Virus record (IMG/VR): IMGVR_UViG_3300020179_000025
Span: 1-64,000 of that record
DNA: 64,000 nucleotides
Source: a virus
Strand: one strand, 5' to 3'
The notes below the pieces were generated by a model. It made no database searches, was not told the origin of the DNA, and saw only the letters and a program-made list of their open reading frames with translations. Positions 9,821 to 17,600 of the stretch are shown in pieces (position 1 is the first letter of the stretch; each line of letters begins with the position of its first letter). A program made the position numbers and the translations under genes.

Positions 9821-11023
9821 ATGCCACTAGCTCTAGACTCATGCGTACCAATTAATCCAGTAGTATCTGGGACAACCTGCGTGACTAACGGAGAAGTAAG
9901 TTGCGACACTGGAATTATTCCAATTAAAAAATGTGGACCCGATCCTAACAATCCTACAGCAGAAATAAAATGCGTAAATGACATAGTCAGAAGACCTTGG
10001 CCTACTCCGCCACCTGCTGAAATAGGCTGCAATCCTCTAACGGTAAATATTGAAAATACAGTACCAGACGAAGACGACCCCGATCAGACAATGAGGTTGG
10101 AGGGTAGCGTCGGTTATATATCTGGGGATGCCTGTTTGCCAAAGGTTAATCTAAAGCTAGTGGCTCCGCCCAGCATACTTATTGGGGGCGGATCTCCGAA
10201 CGTATACGGATCAGGATACAATCTAAATGGGATTTGTCATCCAGTAGGGCCAACAAGTGAAGCTGAATTTAAGACTCCCCAGCAGTTTTTAGGTAATGAA
10301 AAAAATGCTCACTTGTTTACGCCCACTAGCAACTTTCAAGAAGCTCAAAGCCGTTGTCAAGATTCATGCGATAGAAGAAGCCGATATGGAGCCAGTGCGG
10401 CAAGGTTTAATATTATTGGACCTTTCTTAGCATCAATAACTTCACGTCAGGCTATCGGGCAAACAACAATACCTTATACAAATGAAAACGGGGAATCAGT
10501 AACTGAGGTCGTAGTTTTTGCCTGGAGGTATGGCTTCAATGCCGAGCAATGCGTAATTGCAGGAAACGCATGTCAATATCCTTGTGCAACTACAAATAGC
10601 TGGGCACAATATCCTAATGATCTTGAGTACATGCTGGCATTTAATATAAAAGAAAATTTGGAAAATCCCTACAGCTCTGGAGATAAGATATACGGAGTGG
10701 GGGTCAATCTCAGCGACATGCTTAGTAAAGGATACAGACCTCAACCAATAATGTTAGGGGCAATGGTTATGGTGTATGGCTATATAAGTTGGGGCACAAG
10801 TATTGAATATCAGAGCAGCGGATCAGGAACTACATCTGAGGCAGATCCAACTACCTGCGACTGTCCAGTGGTGTGGTTTATAGATGAACAGAATGCTTTT
10901 GATGGACAATGCCGAGAAAGCGAAACTTCTGATGCTGTCCAAGCACTATCTAATCTACCTCAAAGAAACGTAACTTCTGCAGGTATGTTCTTCGGAGTAA
11001 ACGACAATGCCAATAGAGTTTAA
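9821..11023 (+). CDS. Cysteine-containing virion-region protein, unknown function
   Basis: This is a 400-aa protein with no recognised family. It has many cysteines in pairs along its length (for example CQDSC, CQYPC, TTCDC), a Pro/Asp-rich region in the first 110 residues, and Gly/Ser-rich loops. It has no signal peptide and no visible catalytic motif. The gene lies between the structural array and a fibre-like gene and overlaps the latter by 17 bases, so it belongs to the same virion operon. Cysteine richness is shared with the gene at 12151. A structural role is inferred from context only. Confidence 0.55.
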   Translation: MPLALDSCVPINPVVSGTTCVTNGEVSCDTGIIPIKKCGPDPNNPTAEIKCVNDIVRRPWPTPPPAEIGCNPLTVNIENTVPDEDDPDQTMRLEGSVGYISGDACLPKVNLKLVAPPSILIGGGSPNVYGSGYNLNGICHPVGPTSEAEFKTPQQFLGNEKNAHLFTPTSNFQEAQSRCQDSCDRRSRYGASAARFNIIGPFLASITSRQAIGQTTIPYTNENGESVTEVVVFAWRYGFNAEQCVIAGNACQYPCATTNSWAQYPNDLEYMLAFNIKENLENPYSSGDKIYGVGVNLSDMLSKGYRPQPIMLGAMVMVYGYISWGTSIEYQSSGSGTTSEADPTTCDCPVVWFIDEQNAFDGQCRESETSDAVQALSNLPQRNVTSAGMFFGVNDNANRV

Positions 11024-11441
11024 AAGTGTTGTACATAGACACTCAATTCAAACTGGAATAGTTCCTAGTTCAACAGAGCTATATCCTGGCGAATTGGCAC
11101 TTAATTTAATTGATCAAAAGTTATTTACTATGGGCGTCGGCGGAAACATAATAGATCTTACGTCGGCTAATTCGATGTTTTCTTTTTCCGGCGTTACAGC
11201 AGGAGCTGTGCTCATATATGACTCTGCTTCAAGTAGATTCATTTCAGAAGGCGGAGCAAGCTATATAAGAGCCGTAGCCGATGTACCAGCTAGAGACGCT
11301 ATACTTCCTGAAAGAAGACAGGTAGGAATGTTGGTGTATGTCGTAGATGTCGGTAAATACTATACTCTTACAGATGGAATACTTAATACTGATTGGGTAG
11401 AGTTTGACGGAGTGCTAACAATGGATGGAGGGGTGTACTGA
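11007..11441 (+). CDS. Small tail-fibre-like protein
   Basis: This 144-aa protein has the N-terminal segment TGIVPSSTELYPGELALNL followed by DQKLFT. The pattern P-x-x-x-x-L-x-x-G-E-L-A-x-N-x-x-D-x-K-L-F is well known from N-terminal domains of phage fibre and receptor-binding proteins, including the Mtd-like N-terminal domain. A C-terminal beta-rich part (YYTLTDGILNTDW) resembles short tail-fibre heads. It starts inside the end of the preceding gene and its stop overlaps the next ATG. A short fibre or fibre adaptor is the best reading. Confidence 0.65.
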   Translation: MPIEFKSVVHRHSIQTGIVPSSTELYPGELALNLIDQKLFTMGVGGNIIDLTSANSMFSFSGVTAGAVLIYDSASSRFISEGGASYIRAVADVPARDAILPERRQVGMLVYVVDVGKYYTLTDGILNTDWVEFDGVLTMDGGVY

Positions 11442-11851
11442 TGGCAAGATTTTCTATAAGCTTTGCAACAAATGTCATGTATGAGGCTGACAAAGATCCT
11501 GTATACAGGGTGAGGGTATCCACTGGGCTGCAGGAGCCTGCAAACTTTTCCGCAATTGATTCAAATTTATTGGTTATAAGTAGAAATAAAAATAGCGATA
11601 GCGACTACGTAGATACGTTTTACGGAATAATTAAGCCTTCCGACTTTGCGGCAATGAGTAAAAACAAACCTAAGCCTGGAGTAAATTTCTACAGGGCTGC
11701 TGAATGGAATTTAATATTCTATAATTTAAAAACCATGAATGAAGCAATTACTCTAATGAAAAAGCAGATTGATATACTGGCAGAGGACATGACGGTTTTC
11801 TTTAGAGAGCAAAATAATCGCTACGAAACACACATATCGACCTCATTTTAA
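11441..11851 (+). CDS. Small virion-operon protein, unknown
   Basis: This is a 136-aa protein of no recognised family. The N-terminal half is beta-rich, and the C-terminal half (about residues 85-125) is predicted helical with a heptad-like pattern (MNEAITLMKKQIDILAEDM). It is translationally coupled to the fibre-like gene through TGATG. Tight coupling suggests a partner or chaperone of that protein, but nothing in the sequence proves this. Confidence 0.55.
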   Translation: MARFSISFATNVMYEADKDPVYRVRVSTGLQEPANFSAIDSNLLVISRNKNSDSDYVDTFYGIIKPSDFAAMSKNKPKPGVNFYRAAEWNLIFYNLKTMNEAITLMKKQIDILAEDMTVFFREQNNRYETHISTSF

Positions 11852-11863
11852 TAGGGTATTTTC

Positions 11864-12151
11864 ATGGAAAAAAAATTTGCAATGACGTACGCTACCATAA
11901 ACGCTCTTCTTAATAACGAAGAGGTAAGACAGATAAGCCCCTTGATTAAAAATGCTTATGATGTTGTAAACTCAGATATAACATCATCTGGGTGTTCATC
12001 TTGTGCTAAAAGAAAGAAGCTGAATGATGCTGCAATTTCGCTTTTAAGCCAACTTCAAAGCGCCTCAGACATGGAGTTAGATAGAATAAAGAAAGCCCTA
12101 GGTGTAGATAAACTAGTGTTTGCAAGTGGGTTTAAGGCTATCGAGCGGTGA
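11864..12151 (+). CDS. Small helical protein with CxxC, unknown
   Basis: This is a 95-aa, mostly helical protein containing GCSSCAKRKK, a single CxxC followed by basic residues. A good AGGG ribosome site sits 8 bases before ATG. Its stop overlaps the start of the cysteine-rich gene (TGATG), so the two are probably made together. No family recognised; it could be a small virion or assembly factor. Confidence 0.5.
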   Translation: MEKKFAMTYATINALLNNEEVRQISPLIKNAYDVVNSDITSSGCSSCAKRKKLNDAAISLLSQLQSASDMELDRIKKALGVDKLVFASGFKAIER

Positions 12152-13185
12152 TGTCGACCAATCCAGCTATACCTTGTTGCTGCATAAGTCCTAAATTTGT
12201 ATGCTGCAAAACATACGCTGTAGCTTTAACTTGCCCTGTGGAACAGATAGGGGATGATTGCGATGTAATTTCAGGGGTTCCTCCAGAAGTTAAATGCGAG
12301 TATGAATATAAAATAGTTTCATGTGTGGATAGTGAGGAGGAGTGTGTATGTGAGGAAATATCTGAACAAGAGGTGACAGGTACTGGAGGATTCGGCAGCG
12401 GTGGCGGCGGCGGTGGAATGGGCGGTAGCTCTGGAGGCCTCCCACCAGGACATACAATATCTGCATGCATATCAGCTGTATTTCATAATATAAAGTGTGA
12501 AAATAATCAACCTCCTAACGACAGGGAGATTTGCAAGAACGACAAAAATAGACCGTGTTGCAAAAAAGAATGCGGCCCGTGTGGACCTATGGCCGCCGGA
12601 TGCGCAGATGACTGCCCTCCTCCAAATTGCGAAGAACAGGAGTGTTGTGAGCCTCCGCCTCCTACGCTATGCTGCTGCTCTACTATTGAAGGGGGCGAAT
12701 GCTCAGTTAAAACTTGCGGTCCATGCCCTCCTGATCCCATTCCTCCAAACTGTTATCAGGTCCCTGCCTGCGATCAGTGTACAGATGGGCCAGATGACTG
12801 TACTTTTTACCAATCAGCCTTATGTTGTCCAACCGAGTTCTGCTGTTGCAACCCGGAGGCGACCTGCGACTGCTGCGACGGCAGCATCCCTGCCTGCTGC
12901 GAATGCGAGGAGCCCGGCTGCGTGCGTTTCAAGTGCATATGTCCGTGTGGTTCAGGCCCACCGTCAGGTCCGCCTCTTTGTATGGGATGTGGTCAACCTA
13001 CGGCAAACCCAGCGGGTTGTTTGGCGTTGGGGCTCCAGACCGAAATGCAACATCCCGGAAATAAATTTGAGGATAACTTTGGTACCTTCGTAGAAAACAG
13101 TATTGAGAAGGGATTGATAAAAACTAAGACTGATGTTAAGCTGAACACCTTGTTTCTATTTGGCTATGGATATAAAAATCTATGA
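12151..13185 (+). CDS. Extremely cysteine-rich protein
   Basis: This 344-aa protein has about 51 cysteines, clustered in runs such as CCC, CCxC and CPPxC between residues 8 and 290, with much Pro and Gly. A GGFGSGGGGGGMGG linker (about residues 79-92) separates an N-terminal cysteine region from a larger one. The last 55 residues lack cysteine and end in an ordinary helical and aromatic tail (LFLFGYGYKNL). No signal peptide is seen. ATG 12151 is chosen over GTG 12148 because it overlaps the previous stop as TGATG. It may be a disulfide-rich or metal-binding virion surface protein; it resembles no family I can name. That it is a gene is supported by full-length openness and coupling on both sides. 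Confidence 0.65.
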   Translation: MSTNPAIPCCCISPKFVCCKTYAVALTCPVEQIGDDCDVISGVPPEVKCEYEYKIVSCVDSEEECVCEEISEQEVTGTGGFGSGGGGGGMGGSSGGLPPGHTISACISAVFHNIKCENNQPPNDREICKNDKNRPCCKKECGPCGPMAAGCADDCPPPNCEEQECCEPPPPTLCCCSTIEGGECSVKTCGPCPPDPIPPNCYQVPACDQCTDGPDDCTFYQSALCCPTEFCCCNPEATCDCCDGSIPACCECEEPGCVRFKCICPCGSGPPSGPPLCMGCGQPTANPAGCLALGLQTEMQHPGNKFEDNFGTFVENSIEKGLIKTKTDVKLNTLFLFGYGYKNL

Positions 13186-14114
13186 GAGCAATTCATTCAT
13201 ATAAGTTTGATAAGTTAAGACCGCTATTAGAATCTATTGGCGGGGCGTCAGTGGTAAAGCCAATTATAACCATGATGGCGCTTTCGGCAGTCAGTATACG
13301 CAAACATCATGATGACTTTGTCCTGATTACAGACGATATTGGAGCTGAACTTGCTAAAGCATGTAGTTTGCCTTACTCAAAGGTCGTTTCAGTTGGTTAT
13401 GAGTTTGGTTCGCACGAATGTTTCTGGATTCACAGTAAGCTGCACACCTACGCAACAATAGATTGCCCATTTGTTCACTACGATATCGATTTATTTTTGT
13501 GGGATCCGCTTCCAAAAGAATTTTTAGATAACGATATATTTAACTTTTACTCAGAGGCCCACGTTTGGCCTAGATATGAACAGATCCTTGAAAATTTCAT
13601 TGCCTCAGGTGTAAAGGTTCCACTTTACGATAAACTATACCCTGAGAATAAATCTCCATTAAATATGGCGATATTTGGAGGGCACGACATAAAAACCATT
13701 AAATCCTGTGGTCAAGAACTTTTAGATTTAATGGAAACTAATGATAGATTTTATAACAAGTCAGATGAGATAGTATACGCAATAGAAAATGGAATTTCCT
13801 ATATAGAACAAGCGCTAAGTTCTTACATACTTCAGAGCAAACATAGAAAAAGAGTAGTGCCACTTCTAAAAGAGCATCAGGTATTATCCGGAAAAACCGT
13901 TCCAGGGATTAAGGTAACGCACTTGCACTCCTTGAAACAAGTAGCACAAGCCCAAGGAAAAATTAATGAATTACAAGCAAAACTTGACAGTAAGTTGAAA
14001 TATCTGGCTCCAGACGTACACTCTGCCGTAGCAAAGTTTACTAAAGTTAAAGTTAATATAGATGACATGATAAAGGAGGCAAACTTAAATGATTCGAATC
14101 TCACCAATAAATAA
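13182..14114 (+). CDS. Glycosyltransferase-like (GT-A-type) protein
   Basis: This 310-aa protein has a central HYDIDLFLWDPLP (D101-x-D103). This resembles the metal-binding DxD of GT-A sugar-nucleotide transferases, set after a Rossmann-like N-terminal half (FVLITDD near residue 46). NMAIFGGHD follows near residue 168. The layout is like the DUF6734 group of glycosyltransferase-like proteins, from memory. The last 60 residues are helical and charged. Its start overlaps the stop of the cysteine-rich gene. It could glycosylate a virion protein or host surface polymer; substrate and activity are unproven. Confidence 0.5.
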   Translation: MRAIHSYKFDKLRPLLESIGGASVVKPIITMMALSAVSIRKHHDDFVLITDDIGAELAKACSLPYSKVVSVGYEFGSHECFWIHSKLHTYATIDCPFVHYDIDLFLWDPLPKEFLDNDIFNFYSEAHVWPRYEQILENFIASGVKVPLYDKLYPENKSPLNMAIFGGHDIKTIKSCGQELLDLMETNDRFYNKSDEIVYAIENGISYIEQALSSYILQSKHRKRVVPLLKEHQVLSGKTVPGIKVTHLHSLKQVAQAQGKINELQAKLDSKLKYLAPDVHSAVAKFTKVKVNIDDMIKEANLNDSNLTNK

Positions 14115-14364
14115 ACATGAACAGATTCAAGACGAGGGTCTCAGAGTATATATAGAGGGGGTTGCTCCATTGGCTCTCACCTCGCCAGAGGCTCAAAGGA
14201 TGGTATTTAATTACGTAAAAGAAGCAGGTCTGAAAGAATATGGAATGAATAAGTTTGTAGCTATGGAGTCACGTAATCTCAGCAATAATGATTTATATCC
14301 TTATAAAGGATATTGGCTAATGCTTCCAAATCAGTGGAATCAAAAGAAGACAGTTAAAGTATGA
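14089..14364 (+). CDS. Small protein, unknown
   Basis: This 91-aa protein is preceded by a very strong AAAGGAGG ribosome site. No family is recognised. The C-terminal part is aromatic (YPYKGYWLMLPNQW). It overlaps both neighbours: its start lies within the glycosyltransferase-like gene and its stop within the next start (ATGA). Probably part of the same operon. Confidence 0.55.
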   Translation: MIRISPINKHEQIQDEGLRVYIEGVAPLALTSPEAQRMVFNYVKEAGLKEYGMNKFVAMESRNLSNNDLYPYKGYWLMLPNQWNQKKTVKV

Positions 14365-14651
14365 GTACCACTTTAACCAACGCTGAACAAAAGATATTTG
14401 TACGGAAAAGCGAGTTCGCAGATAAACTAATACCCATATGTGAAGCCTTAAAGTTAGCAGGATTCGAAATTGCAACAATTGCAGATATTATGGAAAATCT
14501 GCAAAACGAAAAAGAACTTCCTGCTAAGTTTTCAATCATAAATAATAGATATCTCGTGTATAAGAAGGATTTGGTATACGATTTATATAAATCGACTGCA
14601 ATTGAGCAGCCGGATGAACAGAAAAGAATGGCGATTATATTTTGGATTTAG
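14361..14651 (+). CDS. Small helical protein, unknown
   Basis: This is a 96-aa, mostly helical, charged protein with no recognised motif. It begins on the ATGA overlap with the preceding gene and ends one base before the ATG of the metallopeptidase-like gene. Tight coupling on both sides supports it as real. Confidence 0.5.
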   Translation: MSTTLTNAEQKIFVRKSEFADKLIPICEALKLAGFEIATIADIMENLQNEKELPAKFSIINNRYLVYKKDLVYDLYKSTAIEQPDEQKRMAIIFWI

Positions 14652-14652
14652 C

Positions 14653-14961
14653 ATGGAAGTAAAGCTGCGCAACAATACTTGGAAAATAGTTAAAATGGAT
14701 TTAGGGCCCTCTATAAGAGGAGAAATAGATCCACCGAGCTATGTAAATAAAAGCATAAGAATTTCAACTAGGCTTAGAAAAAGTCAGGAGATTTTGGAGG
14801 TACTTCTTCATGAATGCCTGCACGGATGCTTTTGGGACATAGACGAGGAAGCTGTGGAAAGAGCGGCTTTCGATATCTCTAGAGCACTTTACAAACTAGG
14901 TGCAAGAGTAGACGCAAGCAAGCTATCTAAGAAAATAACAAATACTACTAGGGGCTCTTAA
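14653..14961 (+). CDS. Minimal zinc metallopeptidase-like protein (HExxH)
   Basis: This 102-aa protein contains LLHECLHGCFWDIDEEAVE: HECLH at residues 53-57 as zinc-binding HExxH and acidic residues 10-14 positions later as candidates for the third ligand. Such tiny HExxH proteins occur in many phages near the end of a gene cluster. ATG 14653, directly after the previous TAG, is chosen; a longer reading from 14602 would lie inside the previous gene. It is the last plus-strand gene before the terminator. Activity and substrate are unknown; it could be a peptidase or a metal-binding structural protein. Confidence 0.6.
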   Translation: MEVKLRNNTWKIVKMDLGPSIRGEIDPPSYVNKSIRISTRLRKSQEILEVLLHECLHGCFWDIDEEAVERAAFDISRALYKLGARVDASKLSKKITNTTRGS

Positions 14962-15013
14962 GGGCAAGCTAAGGCGGATGATTCGCCTTCCCCCCAATAA
15001 ACGCCCCATACGT

Positions 15014-15049
15014 AACAAAACCCAGGGTTCATGGGCCCTGGGTTTTGTT
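15014..15049. terminator. Bidirectional intrinsic terminator
   Basis: A perfect 14-bp stem (15014-15027 with 15036-15049) and an 8-base loop, with A-tracts and T-tracts at the base on both sides, sits between the convergent ends at 14961 and 15070. A smaller 6-bp hairpin lies at 14971-14989. Confidence 0.85.
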
Positions 15050-15069
15050 TTAATATGTCTATTAAGTTT

Positions 15070-15645
15070 TTAGAGTAAACCTTTTTGAATTAGCCTTCTT
15101 TGAAAATCTCTTGCCAGCTGTTGTTTAAGCTCTGGGTCGGAGAACACCTCTACATCACCTAGATCTGCTCCAACCGGCAGGTTTTGCATCAAGTTTTCAA
15201 TTTCCTTATTCTTTCTTACTTTCTTACCATAGCCGTACATTGCTCCAGCGCCGCCTCCCAGTAGAGCGCCTATAGCTGCGCCAAGTGGAGCATTAGAGCC
15301 TCTTAAAGCTCCGACGCTTCCGCCTAATCCTCCGCCCAATAAAGCTCCCAAGGCTCCTGCGCCCAAGCCTGCCCACGATGGACTGGATAGGCCTGAAGAT
15401 ACTGGGTCTGCTGGGGTGCTAAATAACATTGGCAAAATCTTGGCTTTAGCTTTGTCTATTTCATCAATTTCGTCTTTAGTAAAGTATCTTTTGCAACCAA
15501 ATCCGGGGGTGCACTTGATAGGAACATCTACTATGGATTCTGAAGATGAGATTTCGGCTTTTTTCTCGGAGATGTCCGCACAGCTTTCTTTAAGCCATCT
15601 TCTTAGATCTGCCTTCTTTAAATTAATGTATGCATCAAGATTCAT
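15070..15645 (-). CDS. Glycine-zipper membrane-active protein, probable virion/ejection protein
   Basis: This 191-aa protein has a soluble N-terminus with a possible metal site (CTPGFGC), then residues about 93-140 form a long Gly/Ala/Leu stretch with repeated GxxxG (GALLGGGLGG, GALLGGGAGA), typical of glycine-zipper segments that insert in membranes. The C-terminus is charged and helical. It is the last gene of a five-gene minus-strand operon and starts on an ATGA overlap. A similar glycine zipper occurs in the gene at 17182. Such segments are common in phage internal or ejection proteins; that role is inferred. Confidence 0.6.
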   Translation of the reverse strand: MNLDAYINLKKADLRRWLKESCADISEKKAEISSSESIVDVPIKCTPGFGCKRYFTKDEIDEIDKAKAKILPMLFSTPADPVSSGLSSPSWAGLGAGALGALLGGGLGGSVGALRGSNAPLGAAIGALLGGGAGAMYGYGKKVRKNKEIENLMQNLPVGADLGDVEVFSDPELKQQLARDFQRRLIQKGLL

Positions 15646-16343
15646 TTAGACACTCCCTTTGCAAACCCTGATACAAACTTATTCCATGACCTAGAGTCCT
15701 TATTCATCAATGGCACGTTGTTAAGCTCCAGCATCATCTTGCTGGTCCTCCTATCGACATATGCCTGTACGTCATCTTTGAATTTAATTTGATTTTGGAT
15801 CATTATTTGAAGTTGTACGGTATCTGTAGCGTAGGATTCCATATTTGCTACATAATCGTTTGGGCCCATTTCCGCTACTTTTGAAAGCGATGGAGGCAAA
15901 CGATAGAGGCCCAGCTCCTTACAGATCTCGCCTATATATCTACGAACTTCTGGACTGAGACGCTCAGGGGTGTTGGAGTCCAGCATAGTGAGCTCGGTAA
16001 TAGCCCAAGCACATTCATATGGATCGGCTATGTCAAAGACGTCATAGCTCATAGGTGTTCCACTTAAAACATTGGCACAGTTCATAAAAGTGGACACATC
16101 TGTATGAACTAGGTCGGTCGTCAAAGAGTTCCAAAGTGCCCATATTTTATCGGTGTTCACATCAGGGATATCAGATACTGAAAACCCCTCCTCAAGCTCC
16201 TGACGAAATGCCTGAGGGTCCATATCAAAGATCTCCTGACCGTAAGAGTCCAGAATCATAGTAAGCAGCACAGTGCCGACGGTATCCCGACTTTTCCACA
16301 GCTGATCGTACGCTTTAGATGCTGTTATGCTTTTAATTGGCAT
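15642..16343 (-). CDS. Unknown protein of minus-strand virion operon
   Basis: This is a 233-aa, largely helical, acidic protein. No domain is recognised and no catalytic motif seen. It lies between a MIKVANNL-starting gene and the glycine-zipper gene and is coupled to the latter by ATGA. The setting points to a structural or assembly role. The C-terminal FVSGFAKGVSK is basic. Confidence 0.55.
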   Translation of the reverse strand: MPIKSITASKAYDQLWKSRDTVGTVLLTMILDSYGQEIFDMDPQAFRQELEEGFSVSDIPDVNTDKIWALWNSLTTDLVHTDVSTFMNCANVLSGTPMSYDVFDIADPYECAWAITELTMLDSNTPERLSPEVRRYIGEICKELGLYRLPPSLSKVAEMGPNDYVANMESYATDTVQLQIMIQNQIKFKDDVQAYVDRRTSKMMLELNNVPLMNKDSRSWNKFVSGFAKGVSK

Positions 16344-16354
16344 TAGATTTCAGT

Positions 16355-17167
16355 TTATTCTTCTGCCTTTGCAAGGTTATCTGCGAATATGCCGGCGTTA
16401 GGATAAGCCTCGTTGATAAGTTTAGATTGCATCTCAATCTGCTTCTTCAGATCCTTCTTTGTATCAAGGATATGAGATATAGCTGGATTCTTATAGGTGC
16501 CAGTATATCTCTTTTTGGCGGCATCTGATAGCTGCTTGTACATCTTTGCAACAGCTTTGTAGTCGGCACCTGGCGCTGCAACGCCTAAGGTGTGCTCCTT
16601 TATCAGAGTTTGAATCTGCTTAGCTATATTTGGGTTTTTAGATAGGCTATCAACTATATTCTTGTCCGAGGTGAATATCCTAGAAAGAAAGCCCATTTCC
16701 TTCTTTCTCTCTGCCAATAACTCATCCAGTCGCTTGTCTGCTTCAGATCTATCAAGTAAGGTTAGCGCTGCACTGCTTAGATTTTTACGTGAATCAGATG
16801 TTACCAATGGGTGTTGGCCAAGGCTTATTCCCGTTATTCCCAAAGCTCGTAAGTAAGCGATTGTACTCGCAGCTAATGCAGTAGCGGTTCCGGGACCAAA
16901 AGCTATATCCTTGTCCTTAAGCTTCTTTCCGTCTAGCATCCCCTTTCTACTGACACTCTTGGCCTGTCGTGCAGCATCGTTGATATTCATTGCTGCGAAC
17001 TGCAAAACCGTCTTGTTGATGTCGTCGGCCGTCAGGTTTCTATTCTCATGCGGATGCGGAGTCATACCTGCCATTCTGTCGTTCCAAAATGACATAAGAT
17101 ACTCCTCTTCTGATGGAATACTGTGTGTGGCAGCTAATTTTCTTAAATTATTTGCTACTTTAATCAT
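16355..17167 (-). CDS. Virion-operon protein starting MIKVANNL
   Basis: This 270-aa helical protein has an N-terminus, MIKVANNLRKLAA, shared with the gene at 17182-17598. After this, a central stretch (TATALAASTIAYLRALG) could be a short hydrophobic helix. The C-terminal half is charged and helical and may form coiled coil. The two genes do not resemble each other beyond the first nine or so residues, so the shared start may be a sorting, packaging or processing tag. No family recognised. Confidence 0.55.
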   Translation of the reverse strand: MIKVANNLRKLAATHSIPSEEEYLMSFWNDRMAGMTPHPHENRNLTADDINKTVLQFAAMNINDAARQAKSVSRKGMLDGKKLKDKDIAFGPGTATALAASTIAYLRALGITGISLGQHPLVTSDSRKNLSSAALTLLDRSEADKRLDELLAERKKEMGFLSRIFTSDKNIVDSLSKNPNIAKQIQTLIKEHTLGVAAPGADYKAVAKMYKQLSDAAKKRYTGTYKNPAISHILDTKKDLKKQIEMQSKLINEAYPNAGIFADNLAKAEE

Positions 17168-17169
17168 AA
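17147..17169 (-). repeat. 23-bp direct repeat copy 1 (encodes the shared N-terminus)
   Basis: These 23 bases are identical to 17578-17600. On the minus strand they cover the two bases before ATG and the codons for MIKVANN. Confidence 0.85.
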
Positions 17170-17181
17170 CTTATTTTTTTT

Positions 17182-17598
17182 TTATTTGTTCCCGGGTGTT
17201 TTCCCAGGATATAACGGACCTAACTCGGTCTCGACTGTGGTCGAACCTTCACCTTGAGATCTAGGGTTCCCGGGAATCGTTATTGTTGGATTGCCGTGTA
17301 TGGGGATGTAATCATCCAGCAGGCGATTTTTAGCTTTAAGACCCCCGTACAGGCCTACTCCGCCACCCAGTCCGAGTCCGGCCAGGCCACCATAGCCGAG
17401 GCCTTTTAGAATCGACTTGCCTCTCAGCGCCTGAATCAAGCCGCCAATGGCAGAACCCCCCAGGGCCCCCAGACCGCCGCCGATGGCGGTGTTCGTATAC
17501 GGCAGGATCTTGGCGAGATCTGCGAGCGTTCCACTCCACTGCAAACCGGCAGACTTGACAGAGACCATACGTTGAAGATTATTTGCTACTTTAATCAT
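17182..17598 (-). CDS. Glycine-zipper protein starting MIKVANNL
   Basis: This 138-aa protein begins MIKVANNLQRM, then has a long Gly/Ala/Leu region (about residues 38-88) with GGGLGALGGSAIGGL and GLAGLGLGGGVGLYGG, a glycine zipper likely to enter membranes. The C-terminal tail is Pro/Gly-rich and flexible (LGPLYPGKTPGNK). Base composition is richer in G+C than its neighbours, partly from the glycine codons. It lies in the five-gene minus operon. A role in the ejected or internal virion fraction is inferred from the zipper; no homologue can be named. Confidence 0.6.
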   Translation of the reverse strand: MIKVANNLQRMVSVKSAGLQWSGTLADLAKILPYTNTAIGGGLGALGGSAIGGLIQALRGKSILKGLGYGGLAGLGLGGGVGLYGGLKAKNRLLDDYIPIHGNPTITIPGNPRSQGEGSTTVETELGPLYPGKTPGNK

Positions 17599-17600
17599 AA
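17578..17600 (-). repeat. 23-bp direct repeat copy 2 (encodes the shared N-terminus)
   Basis: These bases are identical to 17147-17169 and cover the start of the gene ending at 17182. Confidence 0.85.

Noticed and set aside
12497-13093. 198-aa plus-strand ORF in another frame of the Cys-rich gene
   Set aside because: Shadow ORF. The Cys-rich frame spans the whole interval and is coupled to both neighbours; this one has no ribosome site.
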